Shown piece by piece: positions 44,380 to 53,446 of a DNA stretch of 64,000 nucleotides. The first letter of the stretch is position 1, and every line of letters starts with the position of its first letter. Source of the stretch: Saccharopolyspora shandongensis (GTDB lineage Bacteria > Actinomycetota > Actinomycetes > Mycobacteriales > Pseudonocardiaceae); the NCBI RefSeq assembly GCF_900106995.1, contig NZ_FNOK01000008.1, positions 62,001-126,000 on the forward strand. Direction: 5' to 3'. Both the position numbers and the translations under genes were made by a program. The notes beneath the pieces were generated by a model, which was not told where the DNA came from, made no database searches, and was given only the letters and a program-made list of their open reading frames with translations.

Positions 44380-45171
44380 ATGGCACACGAGTTCGTCGAG
44401 ATCGACACGTCCGTGCCGCACTCGGCGCGGATGTGGAACTACTGGCTCGGCGGCAAGGACAACTACGCCGTCGACCGCGCGGCCGGCGACGACTTCCGGG
44501 CCCTGTTCCCCGGAATCGACTTCGCGGCGCGCGCCGGGCGGGCGTTCTTGGCGCGCGCCGTGCGGCACCTGGTCGTCGAGGCCGGGGTGCGCCAGTTCCT
44601 GGACATCGGCACCGGCCTGCCCACCGCCGACAACACCCACGAGATCGCGCAGCGGCACGCCCCCGAGTGCCGGATCGTCTACGTCGACAACGATCCGCTG
44701 GTGCTGGCCCACGCCCGGGCGCTGCTGACCGGCACCCGCGAAGGCGCCACCGACTACATCCACGCCGACATCCGCGACCCGGAGACCATCCTGGCGCGCG
44801 CCACCGACACGCTGGATCTGGACCGACCGGTCGCGCTGGTGTTGTTCGGCATCCTGGGCCTGGTCCCGGACGAGGACGATCCGTGGTCCCTGGTCCGCCG
44901 GCTGATGGAGGCGCTGCCGCCGGGCAGCTACCTCGCGCTGTTCGACAGCCCGGACACCGATCCGGCGCTGCTGGCCGCCCGCCGCAAGCAGGCCGCCACG
45001 GGAGCGATCCCCTACCACAGCCGGAGGCCCGAGCAGATCGCCGCGTACTTCAGCGGCCTGGAGTTCCTCGAACCGGGGCTGGTGCCCTGCACCCGCTGGC
45101 GGCCCGACGAGCCACCGGTCGATTCCCCGGCCGACCTGTCCACGCTCGGCGGCATCGGCCGGAAGCCCTGA
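44380..45171 (+). CDS. SAM-dependent methyltransferase, DUF574 type
   Basis: A 263-residue protein of the actinobacterial DUF574 (Methyltransf_19) family. Landmarks are SVPHSARMWNYWLGGKDNYAVDRAAGD (about 12-38), the SAM glycine motif FLDIGTGLPTADNTHE (about 72), VYVDNDP and the hydrophobic strand ALVLFGILG. The family is abundant in streptomycetes and relatives; its substrates are unknown. Confidence 0.9.
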   Translation: MAHEFVEIDTSVPHSARMWNYWLGGKDNYAVDRAAGDDFRALFPGIDFAARAGRAFLARAVRHLVVEAGVRQFLDIGTGLPTADNTHEIAQRHAPECRIVYVDNDPLVLAHARALLTGTREGATDYIHADIRDPETILARATDTLDLDRPVALVLFGILGLVPDEDDPWSLVRRLMEALPPGSYLALFDSPDTDPALLAARRKQAATGAIPYHSRRPEQIAAYFSGLEFLEPGLVPCTRWRPDEPPVDSPADLSTLGGIGRKP

Positions 45172-45184
45172 CCGTCCGGCGGCG

Positions 45185-46321
45185 TCAGCACGCGTACCGC
45201 CAGAAGTCCCGCATCCACTCGGGCGGGACCGGGCCGTCCATCCCGACCTGGGCGTACAGGACGGCCACCGCGCCGGTGGACGGGATGATGTGCGCCGAGG
45301 TCCCGGTCCCGCCGACCCAGCCGTAGCGCCCCGGCACGTTCCACGGGTCGATGGCGGCGACGTCGACCGAGCCGCCGAAGCCCCAGCCCTGGCCCTCCAG
45401 GAACGCCTCGCCGGTCTCGCGCTGTGCCGCCGTGGTGTGGTCGGTGGTCATCATGCGCACCGAATCGGCCGACAGCAGCCGACGGCCGTCGGCGGTGGTG
45501 CCGCCGGCCAGCAGCATCCGGCCGAAGGCGAGCCAGTCGTCGACGGTCCCGACCAGCCCGCCGGAACCCAGCGGGAAAGCGGGCGGGGTGCTCCACTGCC
45601 CGTCGGGGCCGTCGGCGAGCTCCAGCCCGGCGGCGCCGCTCCGGTAGTAGCTGGTGAACCGCGCCCGCTTCGCGGCGGGCACCACGAACCCGGAGTCGAT
45701 CATGCCCAGCGGCGCGAACACCCGCTCCGCCAGGAAGTCCGGCAGTGAACGGCCGGAGACGCGAGCGATCAGCACGCCCTGCAGGGCCGAGCACGTGTCG
45801 TACAGCCACGCCTCGCCCGGCTGGTGCAGCAGCGGAACCCGGGACAGCTCGGCCATCCACTCGTCCGTCGCCGGGAAGCTCTGCGGCTCGCGACCATCCC
45901 GCTGCACCGAGAACAGGCGCTGGACCGCAGGCAGCTCGAAGTCGGATGCGAAGCCGTAGCCCGCCGTGGAGCTGAGCAGGTCGAACACCGTGATCGGCCG
46001 CGCCGCAGGCACCACGTCGTCCACCTCGCTGCCGGGCGTGCGGACGACGGACGGCTCCGCCAGTTCCGGCAGCCACTCCCGGACCGGGTCGTCCAGCGCG
46101 ATCCGGCCCTCCTCGACCAGCATCAGCACCGCCGCGGCGACGACGGTCTTGGTGACCGAGGCGATGCGGAAGATCGAGTTCCGGGCCATCGGTGCGCCCC
46201 CGACGGCGAGGGAGCCGACGGCGGCCACCTCGACCCGGTCGCCGCGAGCCACCAGGCCCACCGCCCCCGGCACCGATCCATCGTCGACGTGCTTCCGCAA
46301 GATGTCGTGCAGGCCGGTCAT
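45185..46321 (-). CDS. Serine hydrolase, beta-lactamase class C family
   Basis: A 378-residue cytosolic-looking serine hydrolase (no signal peptide). The nucleophile motif SVTK is at 55-58; the tyrosine motif is YDTCS (about 178) and the third motif region holds GGTGTSAH near the end. The family includes esterases such as EstB and LovD-like acyltransferases. ATG 46321 has GGAAGGCGG upstream; the longer frame upstream reads poorly. A 231-base divergent gap with the esterase gene contains a 12-base palindrome at 46378-46389. Confidence 0.88.
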   Translation of the reverse strand: MTGLHDILRKHVDDGSVPGAVGLVARGDRVEVAAVGSLAVGGAPMARNSIFRIASVTKTVVAAAVLMLVEEGRIALDDPVREWLPELAEPSVVRTPGSEVDDVVPAARPITVFDLLSSTAGYGFASDFELPAVQRLFSVQRDGREPQSFPATDEWMAELSRVPLLHQPGEAWLYDTCSALQGVLIARVSGRSLPDFLAERVFAPLGMIDSGFVVPAAKRARFTSYYRSGAAGLELADGPDGQWSTPPAFPLGSGGLVGTVDDWLAFGRMLLAGGTTADGRRLLSADSVRMMTTDHTTAAQRETGEAFLEGQGWGFGGSVDVAAIDPWNVPGRYGWVGGTGTSAHIIPSTGAVAVLYAQVGMDGPVPPEWMRDFWRYAC

Positions 46322-46552
46322 GATCCGCCTTCCGCGTTGAGGTCCACCAGGTAGACGACCGAGGCCACCGGAACTCATCGCTCGAGCGACCGTCCGATCC
46401 GGACCGCCCGACCGCCGGAGTGGCATGGAGGCGCTGCACCCGGCGACCACATCAAAACGGGATTGCCGGCGCCGCATTCCCTGTCATCCTCTCTGAGGTC
46501 ACTGCTCCGATCGTTGTCGAAGAACTCACGGATCATCCGGAGGTCACCGACC

Positions 46553-47773
46553 GTGCCCGCACAGTCCATCCGCGACATCGTGAACCCGCTGCTCACCCTC
46601 GATCCGGACACGAGAGACAACTCCGACCTCGAGATCTTGCGCGATCTCGTCGGTGAGGCCCGTGTGGTCTGCCTCGGGGAGAGTGCGCACTTCGCCTCCG
46701 AATTCGTCCTCCTACGCGACCGAATCGTGCGGTACCTGGTTCGCGAACTCGGGTTCTCCGCGTTCGTGCTGGAGTCCGGCTTGCCGGAAGGCCTGGCCGT
46801 TGACGAGTGGGTGCGCGGCGGGCCAGGCAGTCTCGCGACGATCGCCCGCCGCGGGATCACCTATGCCTTCGGCCGGTGCGAGGAAATGCATGCCCAGCTG
46901 CAGTGGATGCGCGGCTGGAACGCCACCCACAGCCATCAAGTGGGGTTCTACGGCATGGACGTGCCCGGCTGGTGCGCCAATCCAGCAGCCGGGGTGGCCG
47001 CCTGCCTGAACCGGCTGTCCCCACAGCCCGGGGACCGGGAGCTGCTGGCCGCCGCCGGTCTCGGCGACCCCACGCGCGCGGCCTCCGCGGACGGGTCGGA
47101 CACGCCCGACGTCCCGGCAGAGCTCTCTCGTGGCATCACCGAGCTCGTGGCGCGAGCGGCCGCAGCAGACGACGAGATCGCACTCCGGTGCGCCTACGGA
47201 GCCCAGCGCGTGGTCGAGTTCCTCCAGCACGGGCTCTACCCGGAACCGGGGCGCAACCTGCGCAACGAGGTCATGGCCGACAATCTCCACTGGATCCTCG
47301 GCCGCGAGGAGCGGGTGATCGTCGGCGCCCACAACGTCCACCTGCAACGCACCCCCTCCTTCGACGGCACCGAACCCATCGGAAGCCTGTTAGCCCCCGT
47401 CCTGGGCCAAGAACTCGTCGTTGTCGGCACCACCCGCGGCGCCGGGATCGTGCCCGGCGTCGATCTCGACGCCACCCCCGCCCGGCGCTACGCCACCCCG
47501 GCTGGTGAATTCAGCGCACCCTCCCACTCCCTCGATGCACTGCTGGACGCCATCGGCCTCCCACACCACCTCGTGGATCTGCGTCACGCGCCACCGGAAC
47601 TCCTTGCCAGTGCGACAGCGATGTCCGGACAGACCCAGCTGATCGACGTCGACCCCAAACAAGCCTTCGACGCCGTCGTGCACATCCACCAGATCACCCC
47701 GGCCCACGGGACAACCGACCAGGTGACCGACGAACCGCTCGACTGGCGCCGCCAGAGCCCGACCAGCGAATAG
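46553..47773 (+). CDS. Erythromycin esterase family protein
   Basis: A 406-residue esterase of the Ere family, which opens the lactone ring of 14-membered macrolides. GTG 46553 after GGAGGT gives numbering in which the two known EreB catalytic residues fall at their exact positions, His46 in GESAHFASE and Glu74 in FVLESGLPEG. The later His pair is in GAHNVHLQ (260 and 264). Some family members act on other esters, so macrolide hydrolysis is likely but unproven. The gene is slightly less GC-rich than its neighbours, perhaps acquired. Confidence 0.88.
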   Translation: MPAQSIRDIVNPLLTLDPDTRDNSDLEILRDLVGEARVVCLGESAHFASEFVLLRDRIVRYLVRELGFSAFVLESGLPEGLAVDEWVRGGPGSLATIARRGITYAFGRCEEMHAQLQWMRGWNATHSHQVGFYGMDVPGWCANPAAGVAACLNRLSPQPGDRELLAAAGLGDPTRAASADGSDTPDVPAELSRGITELVARAAAADDEIALRCAYGAQRVVEFLQHGLYPEPGRNLRNEVMADNLHWILGREERVIVGAHNVHLQRTPSFDGTEPIGSLLAPVLGQELVVVGTTRGAGIVPGVDLDATPARRYATPAGEFSAPSHSLDALLDAIGLPHHLVDLRHAPPELLASATAMSGQTQLIDVDPKQAFDAVVHIHQITPAHGTTDQVTDEPLDWRRQSPTSE

Positions 47774-47903
47774 GTGCTCGGCGAATACCTGACGTGTCGG
47801 TCCGGAGATGAGTTTCTCTGGCGGGTGGAGTCTGTACGGTTGGGCCACCGGCACGTCCGCGGGCGCGGACCGCATGCCACCACCGAGACGGGAAGAGACC
47901 GAC

Positions 47904-48458
47904 ATGGGCGAGATCCACGTGCACGAGTTCGTCAGCCTGGACGGCGTGTTCGAGAGCCCGATCTGGACCGCGGAGTACGGCTTCACCGAGGGCATGGCCC
48001 GCGCGATCGGCGGCCTGACCGAGGCCAGCAGCGCGATCCTGTTGGGCCGCAAGACCTTTGAGATGTTCGCCCCGGCCTGGTCCGGGCGCACCGTCGAGGA
48101 CGACCCGGGCGCGCCGTTCTTCAACGACACCCCGAAGCACGTGGTGTCGTCGACCCTGACCACGGCCGACATCTGGAACAACTCGACGGTGTTCGGGGCC
48201 TACGACGCGCAGGCGATCCGGAAGCTGAAGGACGACGTCGACGGCAACATCTACATCAGCGGGAGCGGCACGCTGGTGCGCGCCCTGCTGGCCGACGGCC
48301 TGGTCGACGGCCTGCACCTGCTGGTCTACCCGCTCGTCCTCGGCACCGGGGACCGGCTGTTCCCGGAAGGCACCCCGCGCCTCCCGCTGAGCCTGACCGG
48401 CCAGGAAGTGTTCGAGAACGGCGTGGTCCACCTGACCTACGGTGCCGCGAAGTCCTGA
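47904..48458 (+). CDS. RibD C-terminal-like / dihydrofolate reductase family protein
   Basis: A 184-residue NAD(P)H-binding reductase-fold protein. HEFVSLDGVFE at the start, ILLGRKTFEMFAPAW (about 60), KHVVSSTL and the phosphate loop NIYISGSGTLVRALLADGLVD, then LLVYPLVLGTGDRLF match the RibD_C family found in many actinobacteria. ATG 47904 follows GGGAAGAGA. The substrate is unknown. It converges on the ROK gene across the repeat element. Confidence 0.88.
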   Translation: MGEIHVHEFVSLDGVFESPIWTAEYGFTEGMARAIGGLTEASSAILLGRKTFEMFAPAWSGRTVEDDPGAPFFNDTPKHVVSSTLTTADIWNNSTVFGAYDAQAIRKLKDDVDGNIYISGSGTLVRALLADGLVDGLHLLVYPLVLGTGDRLFPEGTPRLPLSLTGQEVFENGVVHLTYGAAKS

Positions 48459-48479
48459 CACCACCCCCGAGGCTTGGTG

Positions 48480-48524
48480 CGAACGGCCTGTTCACCTCGA
48501 TGGACGAGGCGAACAGGCCGTTCG
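48480..48524 (+). repeat. Hairpin repeat element, copy 3 (best copy)
   Basis: Arms of 20 bases (48480-48499 and 48505-48524) are inverse copies except for one G-T type pair, around the loop ATGGA. The core is GAACGGCCTGTTCACCTCG. It stands between two convergent stops (48458 and 48562) and can fold identically on both strands, so it probably ends transcription of both genes. Confidence 0.75.
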
Positions 48525-48561
48525 TTCCGATGGTGCGCAGGTGGTTTCGGTGCGCGGCGAG

Positions 48562-49683
48562 TCAGTCGCGGAGGGCGCCGGTGTCGATCACCAGGTCGCG
48601 GATTCGCTCCAGCGCTCCCTGGGTGACCGCGCGGTCGCCGAGTTCCGCGAAGCGGACGTCCGGGCAGACCGGCACGCGCCGGGCCAGTTCGGACCGGATG
48701 CCGACCAGGCCGGGCTCGCCGAGCTCGGTGGCCGCGCCGCCGACCAGCACCAACGCCGGGTCCACGGCCAGGGACAGCACCACCGCCAGGTGGGTCCAGG
48801 CCGCGACCACCTCGGCCAGCCTGCCCCGGTCGGCGAGCGCCCGCACCGGCTCTCCGGTGCCGATCTCGTCGGCCAGCCCGCCCAGCCCGTAGCGCTGCTC
48901 CACTGTGGAATCCCCGGCCTGCTCGCGCAGCGGCAGGAGGCCGATCTCGCCGCTGGCGCCGTGCGCGCCCGGCAGCACCCGCCCGCCGAGCATGATGCCC
49001 GCCCCGATGAACCGTCCGATGTAGAGCAGCACCACGTCGTCGGCGCCGCGGGCCGCGCCGTGCACCCGTTCGCCGGTGAGCATCAGGTTGACGTCGTTGT
49101 CCACCAGCACGCAGTCGCCGAACCTGCCCGCGAGCACCTCGCCCAGCGCCTCCGGGCCGGTCCAGCCCAGGTCCGGCGCGGTGCCGACGACCCCGGTGCC
49201 CGGCGCCACCACGCCCGGCACCGCGACCGCCACGCCGCACACGTCGGCGGCGGCCAGACCGTTCGCGCGGCACAGCGCCACCAGCTCGCCGACCAGCCAT
49301 TCCGGCTCCATCCGGTCGCCTTCGTAGGCAGCGTGCCGGTGCGCCACCACGGTGCCGGTGAGGTCGGCCAGCGCCAGTTCGGCTCGCCCACGGGCGAGCC
49401 GGGCCAGCAGCACCCAGCGGCTTCGCGGCCGGATCGCCAGCAGCACCGGGCGGCGGCCGCCGGTGGAGCCGGCCGCGCCGATCTCGTGCACCGCTTCGTC
49501 CGCCAGCAGGTCCCGGACCAGCCTGGTGATCACCGGCTGGCTGATCCCGGTCAGCTCGGCCAGGTCGGTGCGGGACAGCGGGCGCTCGCGCAGCTGCCGG
49601 AGCACCGCCGCGCGGCCGTCCCGCCGCCCGCGCGGGGTCTTGCCTGGTGAGGTCCGCCGATCCTCGGCGAGCGTTCTGGTCAC
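48562..49683 (-). CDS. ROK-family transcriptional regulator
   Basis: A 373-residue sugar-responsive regulator. The N-terminal winged HTH is AVLRQLRERPLSRTDLAELTGISQPVITRLVRDL (about 26-60). The ROK sugar-kinase-like domain has the DNDVNLM and GASGEIGLLPL blocks; the usual Cys-rich zinc loop after it is not visible (PLREQAGDSTVEQRYG), so metal binding may be lost. It probably represses genes for an amino sugar or oligosaccharide; the PIG-L deacetylase gene upstream is a candidate target. A symmetric site lies at its promoter. Confidence 0.88.
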   Translation of the reverse strand: MTRTLAEDRRTSPGKTPRGRRDGRAAVLRQLRERPLSRTDLAELTGISQPVITRLVRDLLADEAVHEIGAAGSTGGRRPVLLAIRPRSRWVLLARLARGRAELALADLTGTVVAHRHAAYEGDRMEPEWLVGELVALCRANGLAAADVCGVAVAVPGVVAPGTGVVGTAPDLGWTGPEALGEVLAGRFGDCVLVDNDVNLMLTGERVHGAARGADDVVLLYIGRFIGAGIMLGGRVLPGAHGASGEIGLLPLREQAGDSTVEQRYGLGGLADEIGTGEPVRALADRGRLAEVVAAWTHLAVVLSLAVDPALVLVGGAATELGEPGLVGIRSELARRVPVCPDVRFAELGDRAVTQGALERIRDLVIDTGALRD

Positions 49684-49693
49684 GGGCCGCCTC

Positions 49694-49720
49694 GACTTTC
49701 TTTCTGTCGAAATGAAAGTC
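49694..49720 (-). promoter_or_regulatory. Symmetric operator before the ROK gene
   Basis: GACTTTC (49694-49700) and GAAAGTC (49714-49720) form an inverted repeat with further T/A symmetry between them (TTTC and GAAA). It begins ten bases before the ROK start, is AT-rich against its surroundings, and resembles ROK-protein operators with T- and A-runs, so autoregulation is likely. Confidence 0.6.
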
Positions 49721-49856
49721 TAGCAACACGCCCGCACCACCACCAGGTTCTTGTCATCGCAACGCTGCCCGGTCCGGCGTTTCGACAGGCCAGAGCCCGT
49801 GCGCACTTTCTGTTGCCATGGCAGCACAAAGCGCGCACGACCCTGGCGAGCCGCAC

Positions 49857-49884
49857 GGCCCTGCCGGCCTGAACCGGCAGGGCC
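49857..49884 (-). terminator. Terminator hairpin of the PIG-L gene
   Basis: A perfect 11-base-pair stem (49857-49867 with 49874-49884) around CCTGAA, six bases after the stop of the leftward PIG-L gene. Confidence 0.75.
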
Positions 49885-49890
49885 TCCGCG

Positions 49891-52575
49891 TCAGCCCTCG
49901 ACGGGCGCGGTGCGGGCGAGCGTGGCGCCACCCGACTCGTAGGACAGCAGCACGCGATCAGCCGAGCCGACGGGCAGCCGCACGGTGGTCGCGCCCTTCG
50001 GCAGCTCGCGGCTCACCTGCCCGGTGGCCTGCTCACCGTCCCAGCCGAACAGCCGGACCACGCCCGCGACGTTCGCGGCGAGCTCGACGTCCACGGTCGT
50101 CGCGTCCACCCGGCGCACCGAGCGGATCTGCACCGCGTCCGCGGCCAGGCCCGGCGCCCCGGACAGCGGCACTCCGTCCACACTGGACTGCAGGATGCTC
50201 GGCGGCGAATCCACGCTCCGCGCCGCGGTGTCCGGCAGCACCGGCTCCTTCGGCCGGGCGGCCGGCGGCTGGTAGCCGGGCAGCTCGGCCAGGCCCCAGC
50301 GGTACGGGTCGCCGCGCACGCCCTTCCAGGTCGACCAGCCGACCCGGGTCTGCGTGGTCTTGTCCTGGGTGTCCGAGTCGTAGATCAGCACGTTCAGGCC
50401 CATGCGCGCCGGGTCGACGGCGTCCGGCAGCACCGAGAACGGGATTTTCGCCTCCACCGAGTAGCCGCCATAGGGCTCGGTGACCTTCGACGCCACCTGC
50501 ATGCCGGGCGCGGTCTCCTGCCCCGGACCCTGGTGGTTGTCCGCGTCCCGCTCGAAGCACGGCGGGTTGCCGTGCTCGGGATCGGCGGTGATCGGGAAGA
50601 TCCCGGACTTGAACGCGGTGGCCGTGTTCTCCGACTTGCCCGCCGGGTCGATGGTGATCTCGACCGAATCCGTGCGGCGGTGCCGCTTGCAGTCGTTCGG
50701 CTCGATGACGGTGCCGAGGACGTCGTCGGTCACGTGCACCAGCACGTACAGCGCGTCGTCGGTGAAGGTCACCTTCGCGGTCCCGGAGATGTCCTCCGCC
50801 GGGGCCGGGGTTCCTTCCCACAGCGAGGACAGGTCCAGCTCCGGACCGGTGTACTCGCCGTCGCCCTCGACGCCGTCGACGGCCGGGGCGGACTGCGCCT
50901 TCGGGATCGTGGTCACCGGGACCAGTTCCAGCGCCGCGGCCTCGGTTCCGGTCCCGCGCGTCGACGTGGTGTCGATGGTGATCGGGTAGTCGCCGTCGTT
51001 GGGCGCCCGGTTGGACGTGGGCAGGCCCGGGTCGGTGTTGGTCACCTCGAAGGTCACCGAACCGGTGGCTCCTGGTGCGAGGGCCGAGTACTCCTTCGCC
51101 GCGGCGTCCGCGCGGAAGCCGTCGGGCAGGTTCAGCCGTACCGAGCCGCTTTCCGGGTTCTCGCCGCGGTTGACGAGGTCGACCCGCACCGAGCGGGACT
51201 GCCCGCTGCCCAGCGTCAGCACCGGCTTGTTCAGGCTGTCCAGCTGCGGCGCGCCAATGCTGCCCGCCCAGTCCCGGAACTGGCCGACCTGCGCGAGCGG
51301 CTCGATGGTGCCGCGCACCGCGGGCACGACCCGCACCACGTGCGAGGAAACCCCGCTGGCGTGGTCGGCGGTGTCCAGCCTCGCCGCCAGCCGGGAGCGC
51401 GTGCTCGGCGCGGCGTCGGCCGGCGGGGTCACGGTGAAGCGGACCGCCTTCTCGCTGCCCGGCGGCACCGCGCCGAGCTCACCCGAGCCGGTGACCTGCC
51501 ATCCTTCCGGCGCGTCCAGCCGCACCCGGCCCTGCGGGATGGCGCTGCCCGCGGCCTTGGCGCGGACCGTCACCTCGAACGGCGCGCCCGGGACGACGTC
51601 GAAGCGGTCGGCCTCGACCACGAGCTCCGTGCCCGCCGGCAGTCCGCCCGAGCCGGGCAGCACGGCGCCGTCCAGCGCGGCGGTGACCCCGGCGGCGTCC
51701 GGGCCGTAGGGCGCGCGGCTGTCGATCTCGGTGAACCAGTCGCAGCCGATCTTCGCGGGATCAGTCGGCGCGGGCGGGTTGCTCGCCCAGCCCTGGGTGC
51801 GGTACTCCCACTCCGCTTCGCGTTCCACTGTGGACCACGGTTTCCCGCCGTTGGCGGCGGACGGATGCCCCGCCCACACGCCGAGCACCCGGTCGGTGGG
51901 CTCGGCCGGGCGGTAGCCGGTCGCCTCGCACTCCGGGCCGGGATCCGCGGTGCCCCGCGCGCCCGCCTGGAAGATCCGCCCCACCCGCCAGGGGTTCAGG
52001 TCCTCGCGCGAGATCTGCTCCGGGAACGCCTTCGGGTCACCGGCTTTCAGGTAGGCCTCGACGGCCAGCCGCGCCGCCTGCTGGTGGTTGCCGTGGTTCC
52101 CCGGCGTCGGCGACGGGTCCATGGTGACGATCACCTTGGGCTTGGTCGCGCGAACGACCCGCACGATCCGGGAGAGGGTGTCCTCGTGGTCCCAGACCTG
52201 CTCGGTCAGCGGGGCGCTGACCGTGTAGAAGAAGTCGAGCTTGTCCAGGTTGTAGACGTGCCCGACGCCGGCCTTGCCGACCGCGCGCCGCTCCTCGCCC
52301 TCCCGGATCAGGCCCAGCGGCGGGCCTTCCTCGAAGCCGACGGCATTGCCCCCGCCCTCTCCCCGGGTCGTCGTGATGACACCGGCCTTGACGCCGTGCT
52401 GCTCGCTCCACTGGCCGAGCGTGGACAGCGTGCTTGCCTCGTCGTCGGGGTGCGCACCGATGAACAGCACGTCGAGTTCGACCGGGTCGGCCGGGCGCGG
52501 CATCGCGTCCGCGACCGGCCCCAGACCGAAGGCGAACACTGCGACCGCGGCAGCGATCGCCGGGTATTTTCGCAT
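49891..52575 (-). CDS. Secreted PIG-L deacetylase with C-terminal sugar-binding-like domain
   Basis: An 894-residue exported protein. Signal peptide (1-24), then a zinc-dependent LmbE/PIG-L N-deacetylase domain with the metal and catalytic motif AHPDDE (41-46) and a second His in GNHGNHQQ (about 156). Ig-like and NEW3-type beta domains follow (about 350-560), then a DOMON/CBM9-like domain (SVEITIDP, YSVEAKIPFSVL), and a C-terminal beta domain. ATG 52575 follows GGAGG. PIG-L enzymes remove acetyl from GlcNAc-containing glycans, so an extracellular aminosugar polymer or glycoconjugate is a likely substrate. Confidence 0.88.
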   Translation of the reverse strand: MRKYPAIAAAVAVFAFGLGPVADAMPRPADPVELDVLFIGAHPDDEASTLSTLGQWSEQHGVKAGVITTTRGEGGGNAVGFEEGPPLGLIREGEERRAVGKAGVGHVYNLDKLDFFYTVSAPLTEQVWDHEDTLSRIVRVVRATKPKVIVTMDPSPTPGNHGNHQQAARLAVEAYLKAGDPKAFPEQISREDLNPWRVGRIFQAGARGTADPGPECEATGYRPAEPTDRVLGVWAGHPSAANGGKPWSTVEREAEWEYRTQGWASNPPAPTDPAKIGCDWFTEIDSRAPYGPDAAGVTAALDGAVLPGSGGLPAGTELVVEADRFDVVPGAPFEVTVRAKAAGSAIPQGRVRLDAPEGWQVTGSGELGAVPPGSEKAVRFTVTPPADAAPSTRSRLAARLDTADHASGVSSHVVRVVPAVRGTIEPLAQVGQFRDWAGSIGAPQLDSLNKPVLTLGSGQSRSVRVDLVNRGENPESGSVRLNLPDGFRADAAAKEYSALAPGATGSVTFEVTNTDPGLPTSNRAPNDGDYPITIDTTSTRGTGTEAAALELVPVTTIPKAQSAPAVDGVEGDGEYTGPELDLSSLWEGTPAPAEDISGTAKVTFTDDALYVLVHVTDDVLGTVIEPNDCKRHRRTDSVEITIDPAGKSENTATAFKSGIFPITADPEHGNPPCFERDADNHQGPGQETAPGMQVASKVTEPYGGYSVEAKIPFSVLPDAVDPARMGLNVLIYDSDTQDKTTQTRVGWSTWKGVRGDPYRWGLAELPGYQPPAARPKEPVLPDTAARSVDSPPSILQSSVDGVPLSGAPGLAADAVQIRSVRRVDATTVDVELAANVAGVVRLFGWDGEQATGQVSRELPKGATTVRLPVGSADRVLLSYESGGATLARTAPVEG

Positions 52576-52892
52576 TCTTCCTCCACGAGAAGTGGGCTGA
52601 AACAAAAGGAACCACCGCGCCGGAAACAATCTCCCGGAACAGAAACAAAGTTCCCCGAAAAGCCCCCGACCACGCACTTTTCGGCCAACTTCGACCGCAT
52701 CACCACATCCTCGGGACCGGGGGATCGAGGAATGCTAGGAAGAAGAAAAAGGGAAAGTCAACAGGCGACCAGAAATCGCGGGCCGCGTCGAACCAGCCGA
52801 CCCGCCGATCCCTTTCCATCCTGGGGCGGTGACTGCCCGGTGAACGAAAGCGATTCGGCGGGTTCGGATGCGTTGATCAACCGGCGACGGTC
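52576..52892 (-). other. Non-coding region upstream of the PIG-L gene
   Basis: No gene is seen in these 317 bases. The region is richer in A and T than its surroundings, with purine runs (52735-52760) and the pyrimidine-rich run before the PIG-L start. It should carry the promoter of the PIG-L gene and the end of the SHOCT protein gene. I find no convincing operator. Confidence 0.5.
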
Positions 52893-53345
52893 CTAGCCGA
52901 GCAGCCGCTGCTTGGCTCGCTGGAATTCCTCGTCGTCGACCGTTCCTCGCGCCGGGCGCGGATTCGCGCACACCTCGCGGTAGGCCTTGGCGAATCGCGC
53001 GCCCCGCGCGTGCTGCGCCACCAGCTTGCAGAACGCCGCCCACAACGGCAGCAGGAAGAACCATGGGAACAGCAGCCAGACGACGTTCCAGAACCACGGG
53101 AAGAACCCGTCGTGATCCCACGCGGTGACGGTGGCGAGGAACACGCCGGCCACGGTGACGGCCCAGAGCGCAACCCCGTTCAGGACGACCTTTCCGGCCG
53201 TGGGCACCCGGCCGGTGACCAGCTCCGGATTCCCGGGCAGGCGTGCCGGGTTCCCGTCGGCGAGCACGATGCGCAGCCGGGCGCCGGGATCGGCGAGCCG
53301 CAGCACGCGCTCGAAGTCCTTCGCCGAGTCGGGGTAACCGGACAT
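52893..53345 (-). CDS. Membrane protein with C-terminal SHOCT motif
   Basis: A 150-residue protein. A short cytosolic start is followed by two hydrophobic helices (about 57-80 and 88-112, rich in Trp and Phe) and the C-terminal short helical SHOCT motif GTVDDEEFQRAKQRLLG. SHOCT motifs are common oligomerisation tails on bacterial membrane proteins. ATG 53345 is taken as the start. The specific role is unknown. Confidence 0.72.
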   Translation of the reverse strand: MSGYPDSAKDFERVLRLADPGARLRIVLADGNPARLPGNPELVTGRVPTAGKVVLNGVALWAVTVAGVFLATVTAWDHDGFFPWFWNVVWLLFPWFFLLPLWAAFCKLVAQHARGARFAKAYREVCANPRPARGTVDDEEFQRAKQRLLG

Positions 53346-53446
53346 GCGTTGAGAATACGGCAATGCGGAGCGTCCTCTCCCGACTCGGGAGGGCGCTCGC
53401 AAGCAACGAGCCCGGCCCTACCCATGTCCACAAAGGACGACCGAAC

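Noticed and set aside
43769..45171. Missing EccE hidden downstream of eccD
   Set aside because: The next genes encode a DUF1579-like protein and a DUF574 methyltransferase. Neither has the two N-terminal helices and domain expected of EccE.
50533..52896. A 787-codon forward open frame opposite the PIG-L gene
   Set aside because: The minus strand holds the signal peptide, AHPDDE motif and terminator hairpin. The forward frame has no recognisable domain and no ribosome site.
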